Source of the DNA: an uncultured Spartobacteria bacterium
Lineage (GTDB): Bacteria; Verrucomicrobiota; Verrucomicrobiia; Chthoniobacterales; Chthoniobacteraceae
Assembly: GCA_903919125.1 (NCBI GenBank)
Contig: CAIXGS010000069.1
Coordinates: 1 to 35,997 of the forward strand
Reading direction: 5' to 3'
Length of the DNA stretch: 35,997 bases
Position 1 is the stretch's first letter. Every line of letters begins with the position of its first letter. The position numbers were made by a program, and so were the translations under genes. Below, piece after piece: positions 24,229-32,615 of this stretch. The notes beneath the pieces were generated by a model, which worked only from the letters and a program-made list of their open reading frames with translations, was not told the origin of the DNA and ran no database searches.

Positions 24229-24483
24229 TTATCGGCGCAGATTAAGTTTGTCGAGAATCGCTTTGTAGCGCTCGTTGGCAGTGCGCTTGAGATAATCGAG
24301 CAATTTGCGGCGGCGCGCCACCATCATCAGGAGGCCGCGCCGTGAGGCGTGGTCTTTGGTGTGAGCCTTAAAGTGTTCGGTGAGTTGGGAGATACGTTGC
24401 GTGAGCAATGCGATCTGCACGTCGGCGCTGCCCGTGTCTTTGTCGTGGAGGCGAAGCGCCTGAGATTCCGTTGTTTCTGACAT
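24229..24483 (-). CDS. rpsO: 30S ribosomal protein S15
   Basis: An 84-residue S15, slightly shorter than the usual 88-89. It binds the central domain of 16S rRNA and helps platform assembly. The family pattern is clear: [20 protein letters not shown], then [20 protein letters not shown] and [20 protein letters not shown] ending LNLRR. The N-terminus is a divergent [17 protein letters not shown]. It is followed by a strong terminator, so readthrough into pnp should be limited. Confidence 0.97.
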   Translation of the reverse strand: MSETTESQALRLHDKDTGSADVQIALLTQRISQLTEHFKAHTKDHASRRGLLMMVARRRKLLDYLKRTANERYKAILDKLNLRR

Positions 24484-24507
24484 AAATCCTATTTTCGTGA
24501 ATCGCTG

Positions 24508-24535
24508 AGTATGAGGTGCCTCAAAATAAAATCAA
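24508..24535 (-). promoter_or_regulatory. Candidate rpsO promoter
   Basis: On the minus strand TTGATT (24530-24535) and CATACT (24508-24513) are spaced by 16 bp, about 25 bp before the rpsO start. The boxes are 4 of 6 and 4 of 6 to consensus. Confidence 0.35.
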
Positions 24536-24621
24536 GTAATTCTTAAGCATCCCTGATTTTGTAGACTCGGTGCTTGCACTCCGACTCAGACTGATTAAGG
24601 ATTGGGAGGTCGGTTTACTAC

Positions 24622-24695
24622 GCGGGTATAGCTTAGTGGTAAAGCTCCAGCCTTCCAAGCTGGCTATGAGGGTTCGATTCCCTCTACCCGCTCCA
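24622..24695 (+). tRNA. tRNA-Gly (anticodon TCC)
   Basis: A 74-nt cloverleaf. Acceptor arms are GCGGGTA (24622-24628) and TACCCGC (24685-24691), with discriminator T and an encoded CCA. The anticodon stem CCAGC/GCTGG encloses the loop CTTCCAA with anticodon TCC, and the T-loop is GGTTCGATTCC. It reads GGA and GGG codons. It stands alone and is divergent from rpsO. Confidence 0.97.
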
Positions 24696-24852
24696 TCTTT
24701 TGGGTCTACACCAAAGTTTGGGGAGGGGTGTGTTGAAGGTTGAGTTGGGTTGGCGGTTCAGGGGGGAACGGAGTGGCTAACCGCATGCAGCGATCACTCG
24801 CAGATTCGCGACCAGAAGCGCAGATAAGGAAGACACCCTTTAATAACGATTT

Positions 24853-24881
24853 TTGACAAAGTCTGTTATTCGAGGTAACAT
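24853..24881 (+). promoter_or_regulatory. Promoter of the parDE operon
   Basis: A perfect TTGACA (24853-24858) and TAACAT (24876-24881) are spaced by 17 bp. The -10 box ends 6 nt before the antitoxin ATG at 24888, predicting a leaderless transcript. Confidence 0.65.
24864..24880. promoter_or_regulatory. Operator candidate for ParD
   Basis: TGTTA-TTCGAGG-TAACA is a perfect 5-bp inverted repeat covering the spacer and -10 box. A second pair, AATAAC (24842-24847) with GTTATT (24865-24870), extends upstream across the -35 box. ParD ribbon-helix-helix dimers usually bind such repeats. Confidence 0.5.
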
Positions 24882-24887
24882 TCTCGC

Positions 24888-25151
24888 ATGAATGTTTCCC
24901 TCACGCCGGAAATGGAGAGGTGGGTTCAGCAGAAGGTCAGCAGCGGATTTTACACCTCGGCTAGTGAGGTAATCCGCGAGGCCCTTCGTGAATTGTTTTA
25001 CCGTGAGACGCTCGAATCCAAAACGCTGGGCAATCTGCGAGATGCACTCCAAACGGGATGCACAGCGGCAGACCGGGGAGAATTGCAGGAGTGGACACCT
25101 GCGGTTACCGAGGAACTGAAGATGTTGGCGAGGAAACGCCGCCAAGCATGA
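24888..25151 (+). CDS. parD: ParD-family antitoxin
   Basis: An 87-residue ribbon-helix-helix antitoxin of the CopG/CC2985-like ParD type. MNVSLTPEMERWVQQKVSSG followed by FYTSASEVIREALRELFYRE is the family DNA-binding half (1-45). The C-terminal half wraps the toxin. The ATG is fixed by the family N-terminus and sits at the predicted transcription start. The stop overlaps the toxin start (ATGA at 25148-25151). It should neutralise ParE and repress the operon through the repeats at the promoter. Confidence 0.9.
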   Translation: MNVSLTPEMERWVQQKVSSGFYTSASEVIREALRELFYRETLESKTLGNLRDALQTGCTAADRGELQEWTPAVTEELKMLARKRRQA

Positions 25152-25441
25152 GGCTCGAACTCACGACTTCAGCAAGGGAGGACTTGCTAGATATTTGGGC
25201 ATATATCGCTGGCCATGACGAAACTGCAGCAGACAAGTATCTTGAGGGACTTAGGAAACGCGCGCTGGAACTCATCAAACATCCTGAGCTTGGGCGAAAG
25301 AGGGATGAAATTATTCCCGGCATTCGCAGTCTTCTCTTTCGCAACCACTTGATATTTTATCGTGTGGAAACATCTGCCATTCAGGTGCTGCGCATCCTTC
25401 ATGGTAACATGGATTTGAAGCAGGCAGATTACCGGCGCTAG
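25148..25441 (+). CDS. parE: ParE/RelE-superfamily toxin
   Basis: A 97-residue toxin of the ParE family, whose members typically poison DNA gyrase. MRLELTTSAREDLLDIWAYI begins the first strand and helix hairpin. YLEGLRKRALELIKHPELGR and IIPGIRSLLFRNHLIFYRVE are the characteristic core, and IQVLRILHGNMDL is the last strand. The start is fixed by the ATGA overlap with parD; the frame extends upstream but that part overlaps the antitoxin. The pair looks intact. Confidence 0.9.
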   Translation: MRLELTTSAREDLLDIWAYIAGHDETAADKYLEGLRKRALELIKHPELGRKRDEIIPGIRSLLFRNHLIFYRVETSAIQVLRILHGNMDLKQADYRR

Positions 25442-25745
25442 AAAACCTTAGCGTTAGCCAGCCGGGCGATAACTCATCCAACCCTCAGTCGCTCTCCTAC
25501 AGCGTCCACCGCGAGTTCGCCGCTTCCTGTCCCACCGGAAATGAGGTCACGCGCTACAGCCTCGCCGAAATATTTTTCCACGGCATCGCGAAGCGCACGC
25601 GCAAACATCCTCGGCCACCTCAGCATAAGCGAGTCTCGAGATGAAGGTGTCCCGTAGAGAGTGCAGGGTTAAGCTGGAGGTCGTTACCCTTGCTCTTCCC
25701 AGTGCGAAGAACCCGCCCCTGGGGTGTATTGTAAAATCGCCTACA
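25442..25745. other. Possible unrecognised gene scrap between parDE and the TPR-SGNH gene
   Basis: On the minus strand about 25470-25630, one frame reads RMFARALRDAVEKYFGEAVA then RDLISGGTGSGELAVDAVGE, with natural-looking composition and no start. It may be the tail of a deleted gene. I cannot assign it to a family. The rest of the interval shows nothing. Confidence 0.25.
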
Positions 25746-27410
25746 TCAGTGAGACTGGGGCGGATTTTGGATCGCTTCCCGAGTTTCCACGAATGCGTGC
25801 CACGCCATCTGCTGGAACCCGCGCGCCTCCTCGCCACTCATTTCGGATGGAGACCACAGTCCCTCCGCGCTCAGCCCTGTCAGGGCCGAGTACAGACAGC
25901 AACTGGTGAGATAGGCCCCCTTGGAGGTCGCGTGAATGCCGTCCTTGTAAAGCTCCCTCAGTCTTTGCTCCTCAGGAGAATCCCCAAAGAACTTCATCCA
26001 CGCAAGCACGCTTGGCGCGACGGTCACACCGAGTCGTCTTCCCAGCCAGATGTTCGATGCGTGAAATGCGACAAACCCGTCGGGATACGGAAGCGATTTT
26101 AACACGGGACTTTCGTACACCACAAGGCGTGCTCCCTGCCTACGGGCCAGCTTGGCATAGGCATCCCCGAATTCAGCGAGATCCTCGCGACTTGTTCTGT
26201 AAAAAGCCTCCACGACGACTGCATCCCACGGTTCAGCGGCGATTTTTCCCCGAGGCGTGTCCGTCGCATCCCCCTGCATCCAATAAGTCCGCATTCCCGT
26301 TCCCATACGGGCGTGATCGCCCGATACGATACGCGGCGTCCCCTTTGGTGCTGATGCCGCGATTTGTTCAACTAGAAGAGGAACATTCCCAAGCAATGTG
26401 TGGCTTGAACCTATAAAGAACACCTTTAACTCTGGCTCCTCGGCAGGGATAAGATTCCTTAAACGAAGCCGCAAGTTCGCCTCACGCCAAGGTTTCTGAG
26501 TGTGGGTTTGGCCGGGCATTGAAAGGACCTGAATCAACTCGGCTTTTGCGCGCTCAAAGTTTGAGTCGTCATAAAAAGTTAACCCAACGAGAAGCTGGAT
26601 CTCTGCACAAGCAGCCTGCCGAGGCTCACCGACCAACCCAGCCTCATCCACCATCGCGCGCGCTTGGGTAAGCTCGGAACGCGCCTGAGAAAACTGCCGC
26701 TCCAACCAAAGCGTGCGCGCAAGCTCGATCTTAAAACCGAGCCGTTCCTCGATGGGAATGCTGGCCTCCGCGGCCAAAATCTCAAGGGACATTCTTGCCT
26801 TCGGAAACTCACGCAAAGCAAGCAGTGCTGGGACGATCGCCGAGTGAGCGGTAAGGCGAGCTTTCTCCGAGGCGGCGTCCAATGCAATCACCTCAGCGCA
26901 CGCGTCTCTCACCTTGATCCATGCGGCGACACCTCCGTAGTTTGAGAAAATTTTCCCCACAAGAAGGTGCGCGTTCACCTTGCTTTCGAGCGAGACAGAC
27001 TTGGACTCCAAAACATCCACAAGGAGCGCATTTGCGACATCGTAGTTCATCTCCACCACATGCGTTTCTGCGATCCTAACGCGGGCACGGGCGACTTGCT
27101 CCTCCGAGATTCCAACAACATGGAGGGCCATTTCGAACTGAGCTCTAGCTTTCGGGACCTCATCCTCACCTCGAAATGACGTCCCCATCCGCAGAAAGGC
27201 CTCAAACTTGTTTGTGGTCGAGTCGGACGTCGCAATGATTTTGGCGAACTCCTCTCGCGCGCTCGAATAACGCCCTTGCGAAAGAGCAGCGTCTCCTGCC
27301 TCAAATTGAGCAGCGCAGTCAGGCGCTGCAAGCAGACAAAAAACGCCTGTGAGCGCCGAGATCAAACGGACTGCGCGGGCGGCGGAAAGATCAAAACAAA
27401 GGCTGCTCAT
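25746..27410 (-). CDS. TPR - SGNH-like fusion, exported
   Basis: A 554-residue protein from the ATG at 27410, which puts a signal peptide (VRLISALTGVFCLLAAPDCA region) near the N-terminus. An alternative ATG at 27458 adds 16 residues. Residues 35-310 are helical TPR-like repeats, for example AALSQGRYSSAREEFAKIIA and LSMPGQ-bounded helices. The C-terminal domain (325-530) resembles SGNH hydrolases: block I is VFFIGSSHTLLGN (334-338 GSSHT) in place of GDS, and the last block is KDGIHATSKGAYLTSC (DGIH 490-493) supplying the Asp-His pair. Residues around MGTGMRTYW may be block II or III. The function is unknown. Fusion of scaffold repeats to an esterase-like domain suggests modification of a surface polymer, as inference. 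Confidence 0.72.
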   Translation of the reverse strand: MSSLCFDLSAARAVRLISALTGVFCLLAAPDCAAQFEAGDAALSQGRYSSAREEFAKIIATSDSTTNKFEAFLRMGTSFRGEDEVPKARAQFEMALHVVGISEEQVARARVRIAETHVVEMNYDVANALLVDVLESKSVSLESKVNAHLLVGKIFSNYGGVAAWIKVRDACAEVIALDAASEKARLTAHSAIVPALLALREFPKARMSLEILAAEASIPIEERLGFKIELARTLWLERQFSQARSELTQARAMVDEAGLVGEPRQAACAEIQLLVGLTFYDDSNFERAKAELIQVLSMPGQTHTQKPWREANLRLRLRNLIPAEEPELKVFFIGSSHTLLGNVPLLVEQIAASAPKGTPRIVSGDHARMGTGMRTYWMQGDATDTPRGKIAAEPWDAVVVEAFYRTSREDLAEFGDAYAKLARRQGARLVVYESPVLKSLPYPDGFVAFHASNIWLGRRLGVTVAPSVLAWMKFFGDSPEEQRLRELYKDGIHATSKGAYLTSCCLYSALTGLSAEGLWSPSEMSGEEARGFQQMAWHAFVETREAIQNPPQSH

Positions 27411-27730
27411 GGACGGAAGGGAGGCAGAAAAATTAAAAGGATTTCGTGCGGCAAGCAAACATCACACAGGGATGTTTTATATCACTTTTCGTTGCGAAGT
27501 TGGGGACGCCCACGTGTAAATCATGAGCTCATCATTCGCTCCACTCATTCCGGAAAGCCCAGTGGACTCTCAGTGCGAGCGTGGCGGATACGGGCACCCA
27601 TCAAAGACCGGATCTCGCTTTAACAAGTGGATTTATTTTCACTGTTAGCGGCCACTTGGATGAGTTGGGTGCCTCCGTCTTAATGGGTGGCGAGGAGGTC
27701 AACCTCATGCCCCTGTACCATTTTAAAATA
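27411..27730. other. Upstream interval with possible decayed coding sequence
   Basis: Between the minus-strand TPR-SGNH gene and the GH95 remnant. One plus-strand frame from about 27640 (GHLDELGASVLMGGEEVNLM) continues into the GH95 tail but does not itself match the family, so it may be rearranged sequence. No promoter, RNA or terminator was seen. Confidence 0.35.
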
Positions 27731-28039
27731 GGCTCGGCGCAGACCGATGGCAATGGCGGCTACCCTGCCGCCGTGTCTGAGATGTTTCTGCAAAACCATC
27801 GGAAAGCAGAAAAATCCAAACCCGAGACGGCCCCTTACCTCATCAGCTTGCTACCCGCCCTTCCAGAGGCATGGCAGAACGGGTCGGTAACCAGCCTGCG
27901 CGCCCGAAGCAATTTCAATGTGGATATGGAGTGGAAGCAGGGAAAGGTGACCAAATGCCGCGTCGCATCGCCCGAGCCGCGCGATGTGAAGGTGCGCATC
28001 AACGGCGAAACAAAAACCATCCGCGCCGAGAAACTGTAA
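27731..28039 (+). pseudogene. Remnant of a GH95 alpha-L-fucosidase, C-terminal end
   Basis: The frame reads GSAQTDGNGGYPAAVSEMFL then QNH, and after a gap LISLLPALPEAWQNGSVTSL followed by RARSNFNVDMEWKQGKVTK. GH95 enzymes end with a QIDGNFGG..GIAEMLLQSH region and LLPALP.AWPNGSV.GLRARGGF.VDI.W, so the match is specific. A full GH95 protein has about 750-800 residues; only the last 100 remain. The normal QIDGNFGG is degraded to QTDGNGGY. The frame is open and ends at TAA 28037-28039. It is presumably not functional. Confidence 0.72.
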
Positions 28040-28145
28040 GCCCTCCGTGGGCACGCACCCATTCCTCCAAAGCGAGCGTTCGCATCGCGCTGCATGCAAA
28101 CCGACAGGCGATACCGTTCCTTCGCCCTCCCGATTCCCGCCAACC

Positions 28146-28262
28146 ATGAAAAACATACCCTCCTTTTTCCTCACACTTTTGCGGGTATCGTCTGCCGCAC
28201 TGCCAGCCCGGGAACTCAAACTCCCCAATCTTTTTACTGACCACATGATCTTGCCGCGCGAC
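28146..28262 (+). pseudogene. Remnant of a sialate O-acetylesterase, N-terminal end
   Basis: From the ATG at 28146 the frame reads MKNIPSFFLTLLRVSSAALP (signal peptide) and ARELKLPNLFTDHMILPRD. Sialate O-acetylesterases of Bacteroidetes and PVC bacteria begin their mature domain with LKLPxLFSDHMVLQRD, so the match is clear. After RD the family sequence (PVPVWG) is lost and the frame passes directly into the next gene. About 40 of 500 or more residues remain. The junction is in frame, so a start here would add 47 residues to the downstream protein. Confidence 0.65.
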
Positions 28263-28286
28263 ACTGCACTCACTTTTCCTCCAAAC

Positions 28287-31200
28287 ATGAAACGCACACT
28301 CACCTTTCTCGCCGCGCTGCTTTTCGCGGCACTCTCTCAGGCTGCCGACATACCGCTATTTGACGGAAAAACCTTCACTGGCTGGGAGGGGGACACGACA
28401 AACACGTGGCGCGTTGAGGATGGGGGGCTCGTTGCTGGTTCTTTGGAAAAGGAACAGGTGAAGAATGACTTCCTCGCGACGACGAAGCAGTTCGCCAACT
28501 TCGATCTGACACTGAAATGGAAGTTGCAGGGCATAAAGGGCTTTGTGAATGGCGGTGTGCAGTTTCGCACGAAATGCATTCCGAACTCGCACGAGGTATC
28601 CGGCTATCAGGCAGACCTCGGTGCGGGGTACGATGGCGCGCTTTACGATGAGAGCCGTCGCAAGACGGTGCTGGCACGTCCCTCGAAAGAGGTGCTCGAG
28701 AAAGCGCGCAAGCCGCTCGGCGAATGGAACGAATACCGTATCCGCGCAGAGGGCACACACATTCAAATCTGGCTCAATGGCGTGCAAACCGTGGACTTCA
28801 CCGAGACCGAACCCGGCATCGACACAACGGGTATTATCGCGGTGCAGATTCACGGCGGCGCGACCTCGGTGGTGGCCTACAAGGATTTCGTACTCGCAGA
28901 ATTGCCCGCGACACAGCCGGAATTAAAAAGCGCCCTCAATGTGCAGGATCACGATGTCATCGCGCTTGTAGGCGGCTCAAACATGGAGCGGACACGCTTC
29001 AATGGCTTTCTCCAGACGCATCTCATCGCGGCGAAACCGGAGGGCAAAATAAAGGTGCGCAACTTTGGTTGGGAAGGGGACACGGTGTTCGAGCAGTGGC
29101 GCGATGCGGGCGCGGCAAGTTCCACGAGCAGTTGGCGGCAGCAGCGCGAGTGGCGGCAGCAACTCCGCGATGCGGGCGCGACCGTGGTGCTCACACAGTT
29201 CGGGCAGATGGAATCGCTCGCAGGCGAGGCGAAGCTGCCACAGTTCATCGCGGCGTACGAGAAACTGATCGCGGAACTTGCGGAGGAAGGGCGGCGCGTG
29301 GCACTGGTCGCACCGGTGCCATTCGAGGGCAAACTTGCGGTACAGAATGAAAGCATCGCAGCATATACCGAGGCTATTCGTGTCCTCGCGACCAAGCTGA
29401 AGCTGAATTTTATCGAGATTAACACGGGCGGCGCAGAGCGTGCGGCACTTACAGACAACGGTTATCAGCTCAACGAATTGGGACATCGCTTCATAGCAAA
29501 CCGCATCGCCGCAGGGCTAGGTGTTGCGCCCGTCGAAAACGAGGCGGCGCGCCGCGAGGTGCTGGAGATGGAGCGGCTTTGGTTCGACTACTGGCGGCCG
29601 ATGAACTGGGCGTTCCTTGCCGGTGACCGCAGCGGCGTGCCCTACTCGAAGGACTGGCGCAACCGCGATAAGCGCATCTTCCCGGTGGAGATGGACGACT
29701 TTTTGCCGCTGCTGAAACAGGCCGACGAAAATATCTGGGCCGCTCTCGCGGGCAGTCCGACAACGCCCATCGGCGTCCACTCCTCGATCCCAGTTGAAGC
29801 GCCAAGCGCCAAGCCGCTCTCTCCTGATGAGGAGAAGGCGCAGTTCCAAATTCTTGATGGCTTTGAAGTAAATCTCTTTGCATCCGAGGCGGACGGCCTT
29901 GTGAAGCCTGTCCAGATGCGTTGGGATGAACGCGGTCGCCTGTGGGTCGCCTGCGCGCCAAGTTATCCGCAAATCAAGCCTGGGGAAAAGCCCAACGACT
30001 TTGTGATGGTCTGCGAGGATACGAAAGGCACTGGTCGTGCGGACAAATTCACTAAGTTTGCCGAGGGCCTGTTCATGCCCGCCGGCATGGAGCTGGGCGA
30101 TGGCGGGCTCTACGTCGCGCAAGGCACGGAGTTATTGCATCTGCGGGACACTGATGGGGATGGCAAAGCCGACACGCGCCGCGTCGTGCTCGGCGGTTTT
30201 GGCACTGGCGACTCGCACCAGAATCTCAACGGGTTGAACTGGGGCTTCGGCGGCGAGCTGTGGTTCACACAGGGGCACCACATCTACTCACGCGTCGAGA
30301 CACCGGGCGGCGTGGAGACGCTGAACCGCTCCGGCGTGTGGCGCTGGCGTCCGCGTACCGGGCATCTCGATCCGTTCTTCCAATTCTCATCCGCCGGTGC
30401 GAACTGCTGGGGCGTAGTCACGAGCGAGTTTGGCCAGCCATTTCACAAGAGCGGTGCAAATATTGGCAGTTGGTTTTCAACGCCGGGACTCGTGCGCTCG
30501 TCGCTCGCGGTGAATGCACAGGCGATGAATCTTTTCCAGGCACCGATCAAACAGGTAGGTCAGGAATTCCTCCACAGCAGCCATTTCCCAGCGGAAATGC
30601 AGGGGCGCATGATCATCGGCGGTTACTATGCCAACGTGCTGGAGCAGCATGAACTCACGCTGGAGAACGGCATGTTCAAGTCCACGCAACTGCCCAGCAT
30701 CATCCGATCGCGCAGCACCGTCTTTCGCCCCATTGAGGTGCGTATGGGGCCGGACGGCGCTATGTATGTTTTGGATTGGTATAACCCCATCATCGGCCAT
30801 TATCAGGCCAGCTACCGGCATCCCGACCGCGACAAGGAACACGGCCGCATCTGGCGCATCACTTGGAAGGGTGGCAACAAAGTCACGCCCGCCAAGCTCG
30901 CAGGTGCAAGCGTGCCCGAGCTGCTCGAACAGCTCGACTCCAAGGAACGCTGGACTTGGTATCAATCCAAGCGCCTGCTGATTGAACGCGACACGAAGGA
31001 AGTCATCGCCGCGCTCGATGATTGGCTGCCAAAACAGCAGGGTAACGACTATCGCCGTCTGCTCGCGCTTTCCCTTTATGAGGCCCACGAGACTCCGCGT
31101 CCTAAATTGCTCGCCGAGCTGCTGAGGGCCGCCGACCCTCGCATTCGCGCTTACGCCACACGCGTGATCGGCACTTGGGGGCGTGACGGTCATTTGCCCG

Positions 31201-32603
31201 AAGCTCTGAAACTTCTCGAATTGCAAATTGCCGACGAGGATGCACTCGTTCGCCTCGAAGCCATCGTCGCTGCCAGTTACGTGAACGACCCTCGCGCAGC
31301 CGTCGTCGCTGCGCGTGCGCTGGACAAGGACTTCAACGGCTACCATCGCCATGCGCTCACCAAAACCCTGCATGCGACGAATCCGCTCTGGGCCGCGCAA
31401 ATCGCTTCAGGCGAGCTCAACTTCGACCAGGACGAGCATCTCATCTTCGCACTGCAAAACGGCTGGGTGGAAAACAACGTCGGCGACCTGTTATCCCGCG
31501 AGTTCGATGATGAGAAACGACCCAGCGCCAGCGCGAAGGCCGCCGAAATCATGCGCACCCAGATTGCTAAGTCCGCGGGTGATGCCACAAGGCAACAACG
31601 TTGGCTGGTCGCCCTCGCAGGTATCGCGCGCCCGAGCGACGTGCCTTTCATTTTTGAGCGAGCGAGCAGTGACGCCCGCGTACTCGGCTCACTGCGCGCT
31701 GAACGACCTGAGAGTGCGGAAAAGCTGCTCATGCCGCTCTTTGACGCCACCCACCCCGAACTGCGCGCCCAAGGTGTGCGCCTAGCTGGGCTGTGGAAAG
31801 TCGCGACCTTCGTTCCGCAGCTGCGCACTCTCGCCTTCGAGCAAAACATGCCGCAGGCGCTCACCGCGCTGCTCGGATTGAGTCCCGACGAAGTGGCTCA
31901 ACACGTCCTCGGTCGGCTTCAGGAACTGAAAACGCCGCAAGACGCGAAGCCGCTCCTCACCGCCCTCTTTTCTCAAAAGGAAGGGCGCGCCGCTCTGGAG
32001 AAAGCCTTGAAAAAGCCGAATGCCCTGGCGCCGGACGCCGCAAAACTCACGTTGCAGGCTCTGAACGTCATCGGCCTGAGCGACGGCAGGATTTCGCCGC
32101 TGCTGATGAATCTAGCCGGCATCAATTCCGCGCTGCCCGCTTACACCAAGGACACCATTGTGAAAATCGTCAACAGTGCCGCCACCCTTGGCGACGCCAC
32201 GCAAGGAAAGAGAGTCTATGAACAGGCCGGTTGCGTTGCCTGCCACACCCCCGGCCCCACGCAGAGCAAGATCGGCCCAGACCTCAGCAGCATCTCGCGC
32301 GGCCTCCCCATCGACATGATCGTCACCGAAGTCATCTGGCCGTCGCTCAACGTGAAAGAAGGCTACGAAGCCGCCACCGTCACCATGAAGGACGGCTCCG
32401 TTGTTACGGGCTTCAAACAAACCGAAACCGCCGAGGCCATAGGTGTTCGTGATATGAACACGGGCGCCGTGAAATCCATTCCCCGCAACGAAACTCTAAG
32501 CATCAAAACCGGCGGCACCGTCATGCCGGATGGACTGACCGCCGCGCTAGACCCGCAACAGCTCGCCGACTTAATCCGGTATTTGTCGGAGCTTGGGAAA
32601 TAG
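28287..32603 (+). CDS. Exported DUF1080 - SGNH - PVC propeller - HEAT - cytochrome c fusion
   Basis: A 1438-residue protein. The ATG at 28287 gives a clean signal peptide (MKRTLTFLAALLFAALSQAA). Domains in order: DUF1080 / 3-keto-disaccharide hydrolase-like lectin fold (about 20-215, starting IPLFDGKTFTGWEGD); SGNH-type domain (about 218-430, VGGSNMERTRFNGFL, NFGWEGDTVFEQWRD, LNELGHRFIANR); PVC-type membrane-bound dehydrogenase propeller (about 510-870, GFEVNLFASEADGLVKPVQM, LWVACAPSYPQ); HEAT-like helical repeats (about 900-1270); and a C-terminal cytochrome c domain with CVACH (Cys1316, Cys1319, His1320). Proteins of this class are abundant in Verrucomicrobia and Planctomycetes and are thought to take part in periplasmic sugar oxidation. 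The block I residue is SNM where catalytic SGNH enzymes have GDS. No frameshift was seen over 4.3 kb. Confidence 0.9.
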   Translation: MKRTLTFLAALLFAALSQAADIPLFDGKTFTGWEGDTTNTWRVEDGGLVAGSLEKEQVKNDFLATTKQFANFDLTLKWKLQGIKGFVNGGVQFRTKCIPNSHEVSGYQADLGAGYDGALYDESRRKTVLARPSKEVLEKARKPLGEWNEYRIRAEGTHIQIWLNGVQTVDFTETEPGIDTTGIIAVQIHGGATSVVAYKDFVLAELPATQPELKSALNVQDHDVIALVGGSNMERTRFNGFLQTHLIAAKPEGKIKVRNFGWEGDTVFEQWRDAGAASSTSSWRQQREWRQQLRDAGATVVLTQFGQMESLAGEAKLPQFIAAYEKLIAELAEEGRRVALVAPVPFEGKLAVQNESIAAYTEAIRVLATKLKLNFIEINTGGAERAALTDNGYQLNELGHRFIANRIAAGLGVAPVENEAARREVLEMERLWFDYWRPMNWAFLAGDRSGVPYSKDWRNRDKRIFPVEMDDFLPLLKQADENIWAALAGSPTTPIGVHSSIPVEAPSAKPLSPDEEKAQFQILDGFEVNLFASEADGLVKPVQMRWDERGRLWVACAPSYPQIKPGEKPNDFVMVCEDTKGTGRADKFTKFAEGLFMPAGMELGDGGLYVAQGTELLHLRDTDGDGKADTRRVVLGGFGTGDSHQNLNGLNWGFGGELWFTQGHHIYSRVETPGGVETLNRSGVWRWRPRTGHLDPFFQFSSAGANCWGVVTSEFGQPFHKSGANIGSWFSTPGLVRSSLAVNAQAMNLFQAPIKQVGQEFLHSSHFPAEMQGRMIIGGYYANVLEQHELTLENGMFKSTQLPSIIRSRSTVFRPIEVRMGPDGAMYVLDWYNPIIGHYQASYRHPDRDKEHGRIWRITWKGGNKVTPAKLAGASVPELLEQLDSKERWTWYQSKRLLIERDTKEVIAALDDWLPKQQGNDYRRLLALSLYEAHETPRPKLLAELLRAADPRIRAYATRVIGTWGRDGHLPEALKLLELQIADEDALVRLEAIVAASYVNDPRAAVVAARALDKDFNGYHRHALTKTLHATNPLWAAQIASGELNFDQDEHLIFALQNGWVENNVGDLLSREFDDEKRPSASAKAAEIMRTQIAKSAGDATRQQRWLVALAGIARPSDVPFIFERASSDARVLGSLRAERPESAEKLLMPLFDATHPELRAQGVRLAGLWKVATFVPQLRTLAFEQNMPQALTALLGLSPDEVAQHVLGRLQELKTPQDAKPLLTALFSQKEGRAALEKALKKPNALAPDAAKLTLQALNVIGLSDGRISPLLMNLAGINSALPAYTKDTIVKIVNSAATLGDATQGKRVYEQAGCVACHTPGPTQSKIGPDLSSISRGLPIDMIVTEVIWPSLNVKEGYEAATVTMKDGSVVTGFKQTETAEAIGVRDMNTGAVKSIPRNETLSIKTGGTVMPDGLTAALDPQQLADLIRYLSELGK

Positions 32604-32615
32604 GTGCGAACGGGA

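Noticed and set aside
30477-31400. 307-codon minus-strand frame
   Set aside because: It is antisense to the propeller and HEAT part of the cytochrome fusion and is a by-product of high GC content.
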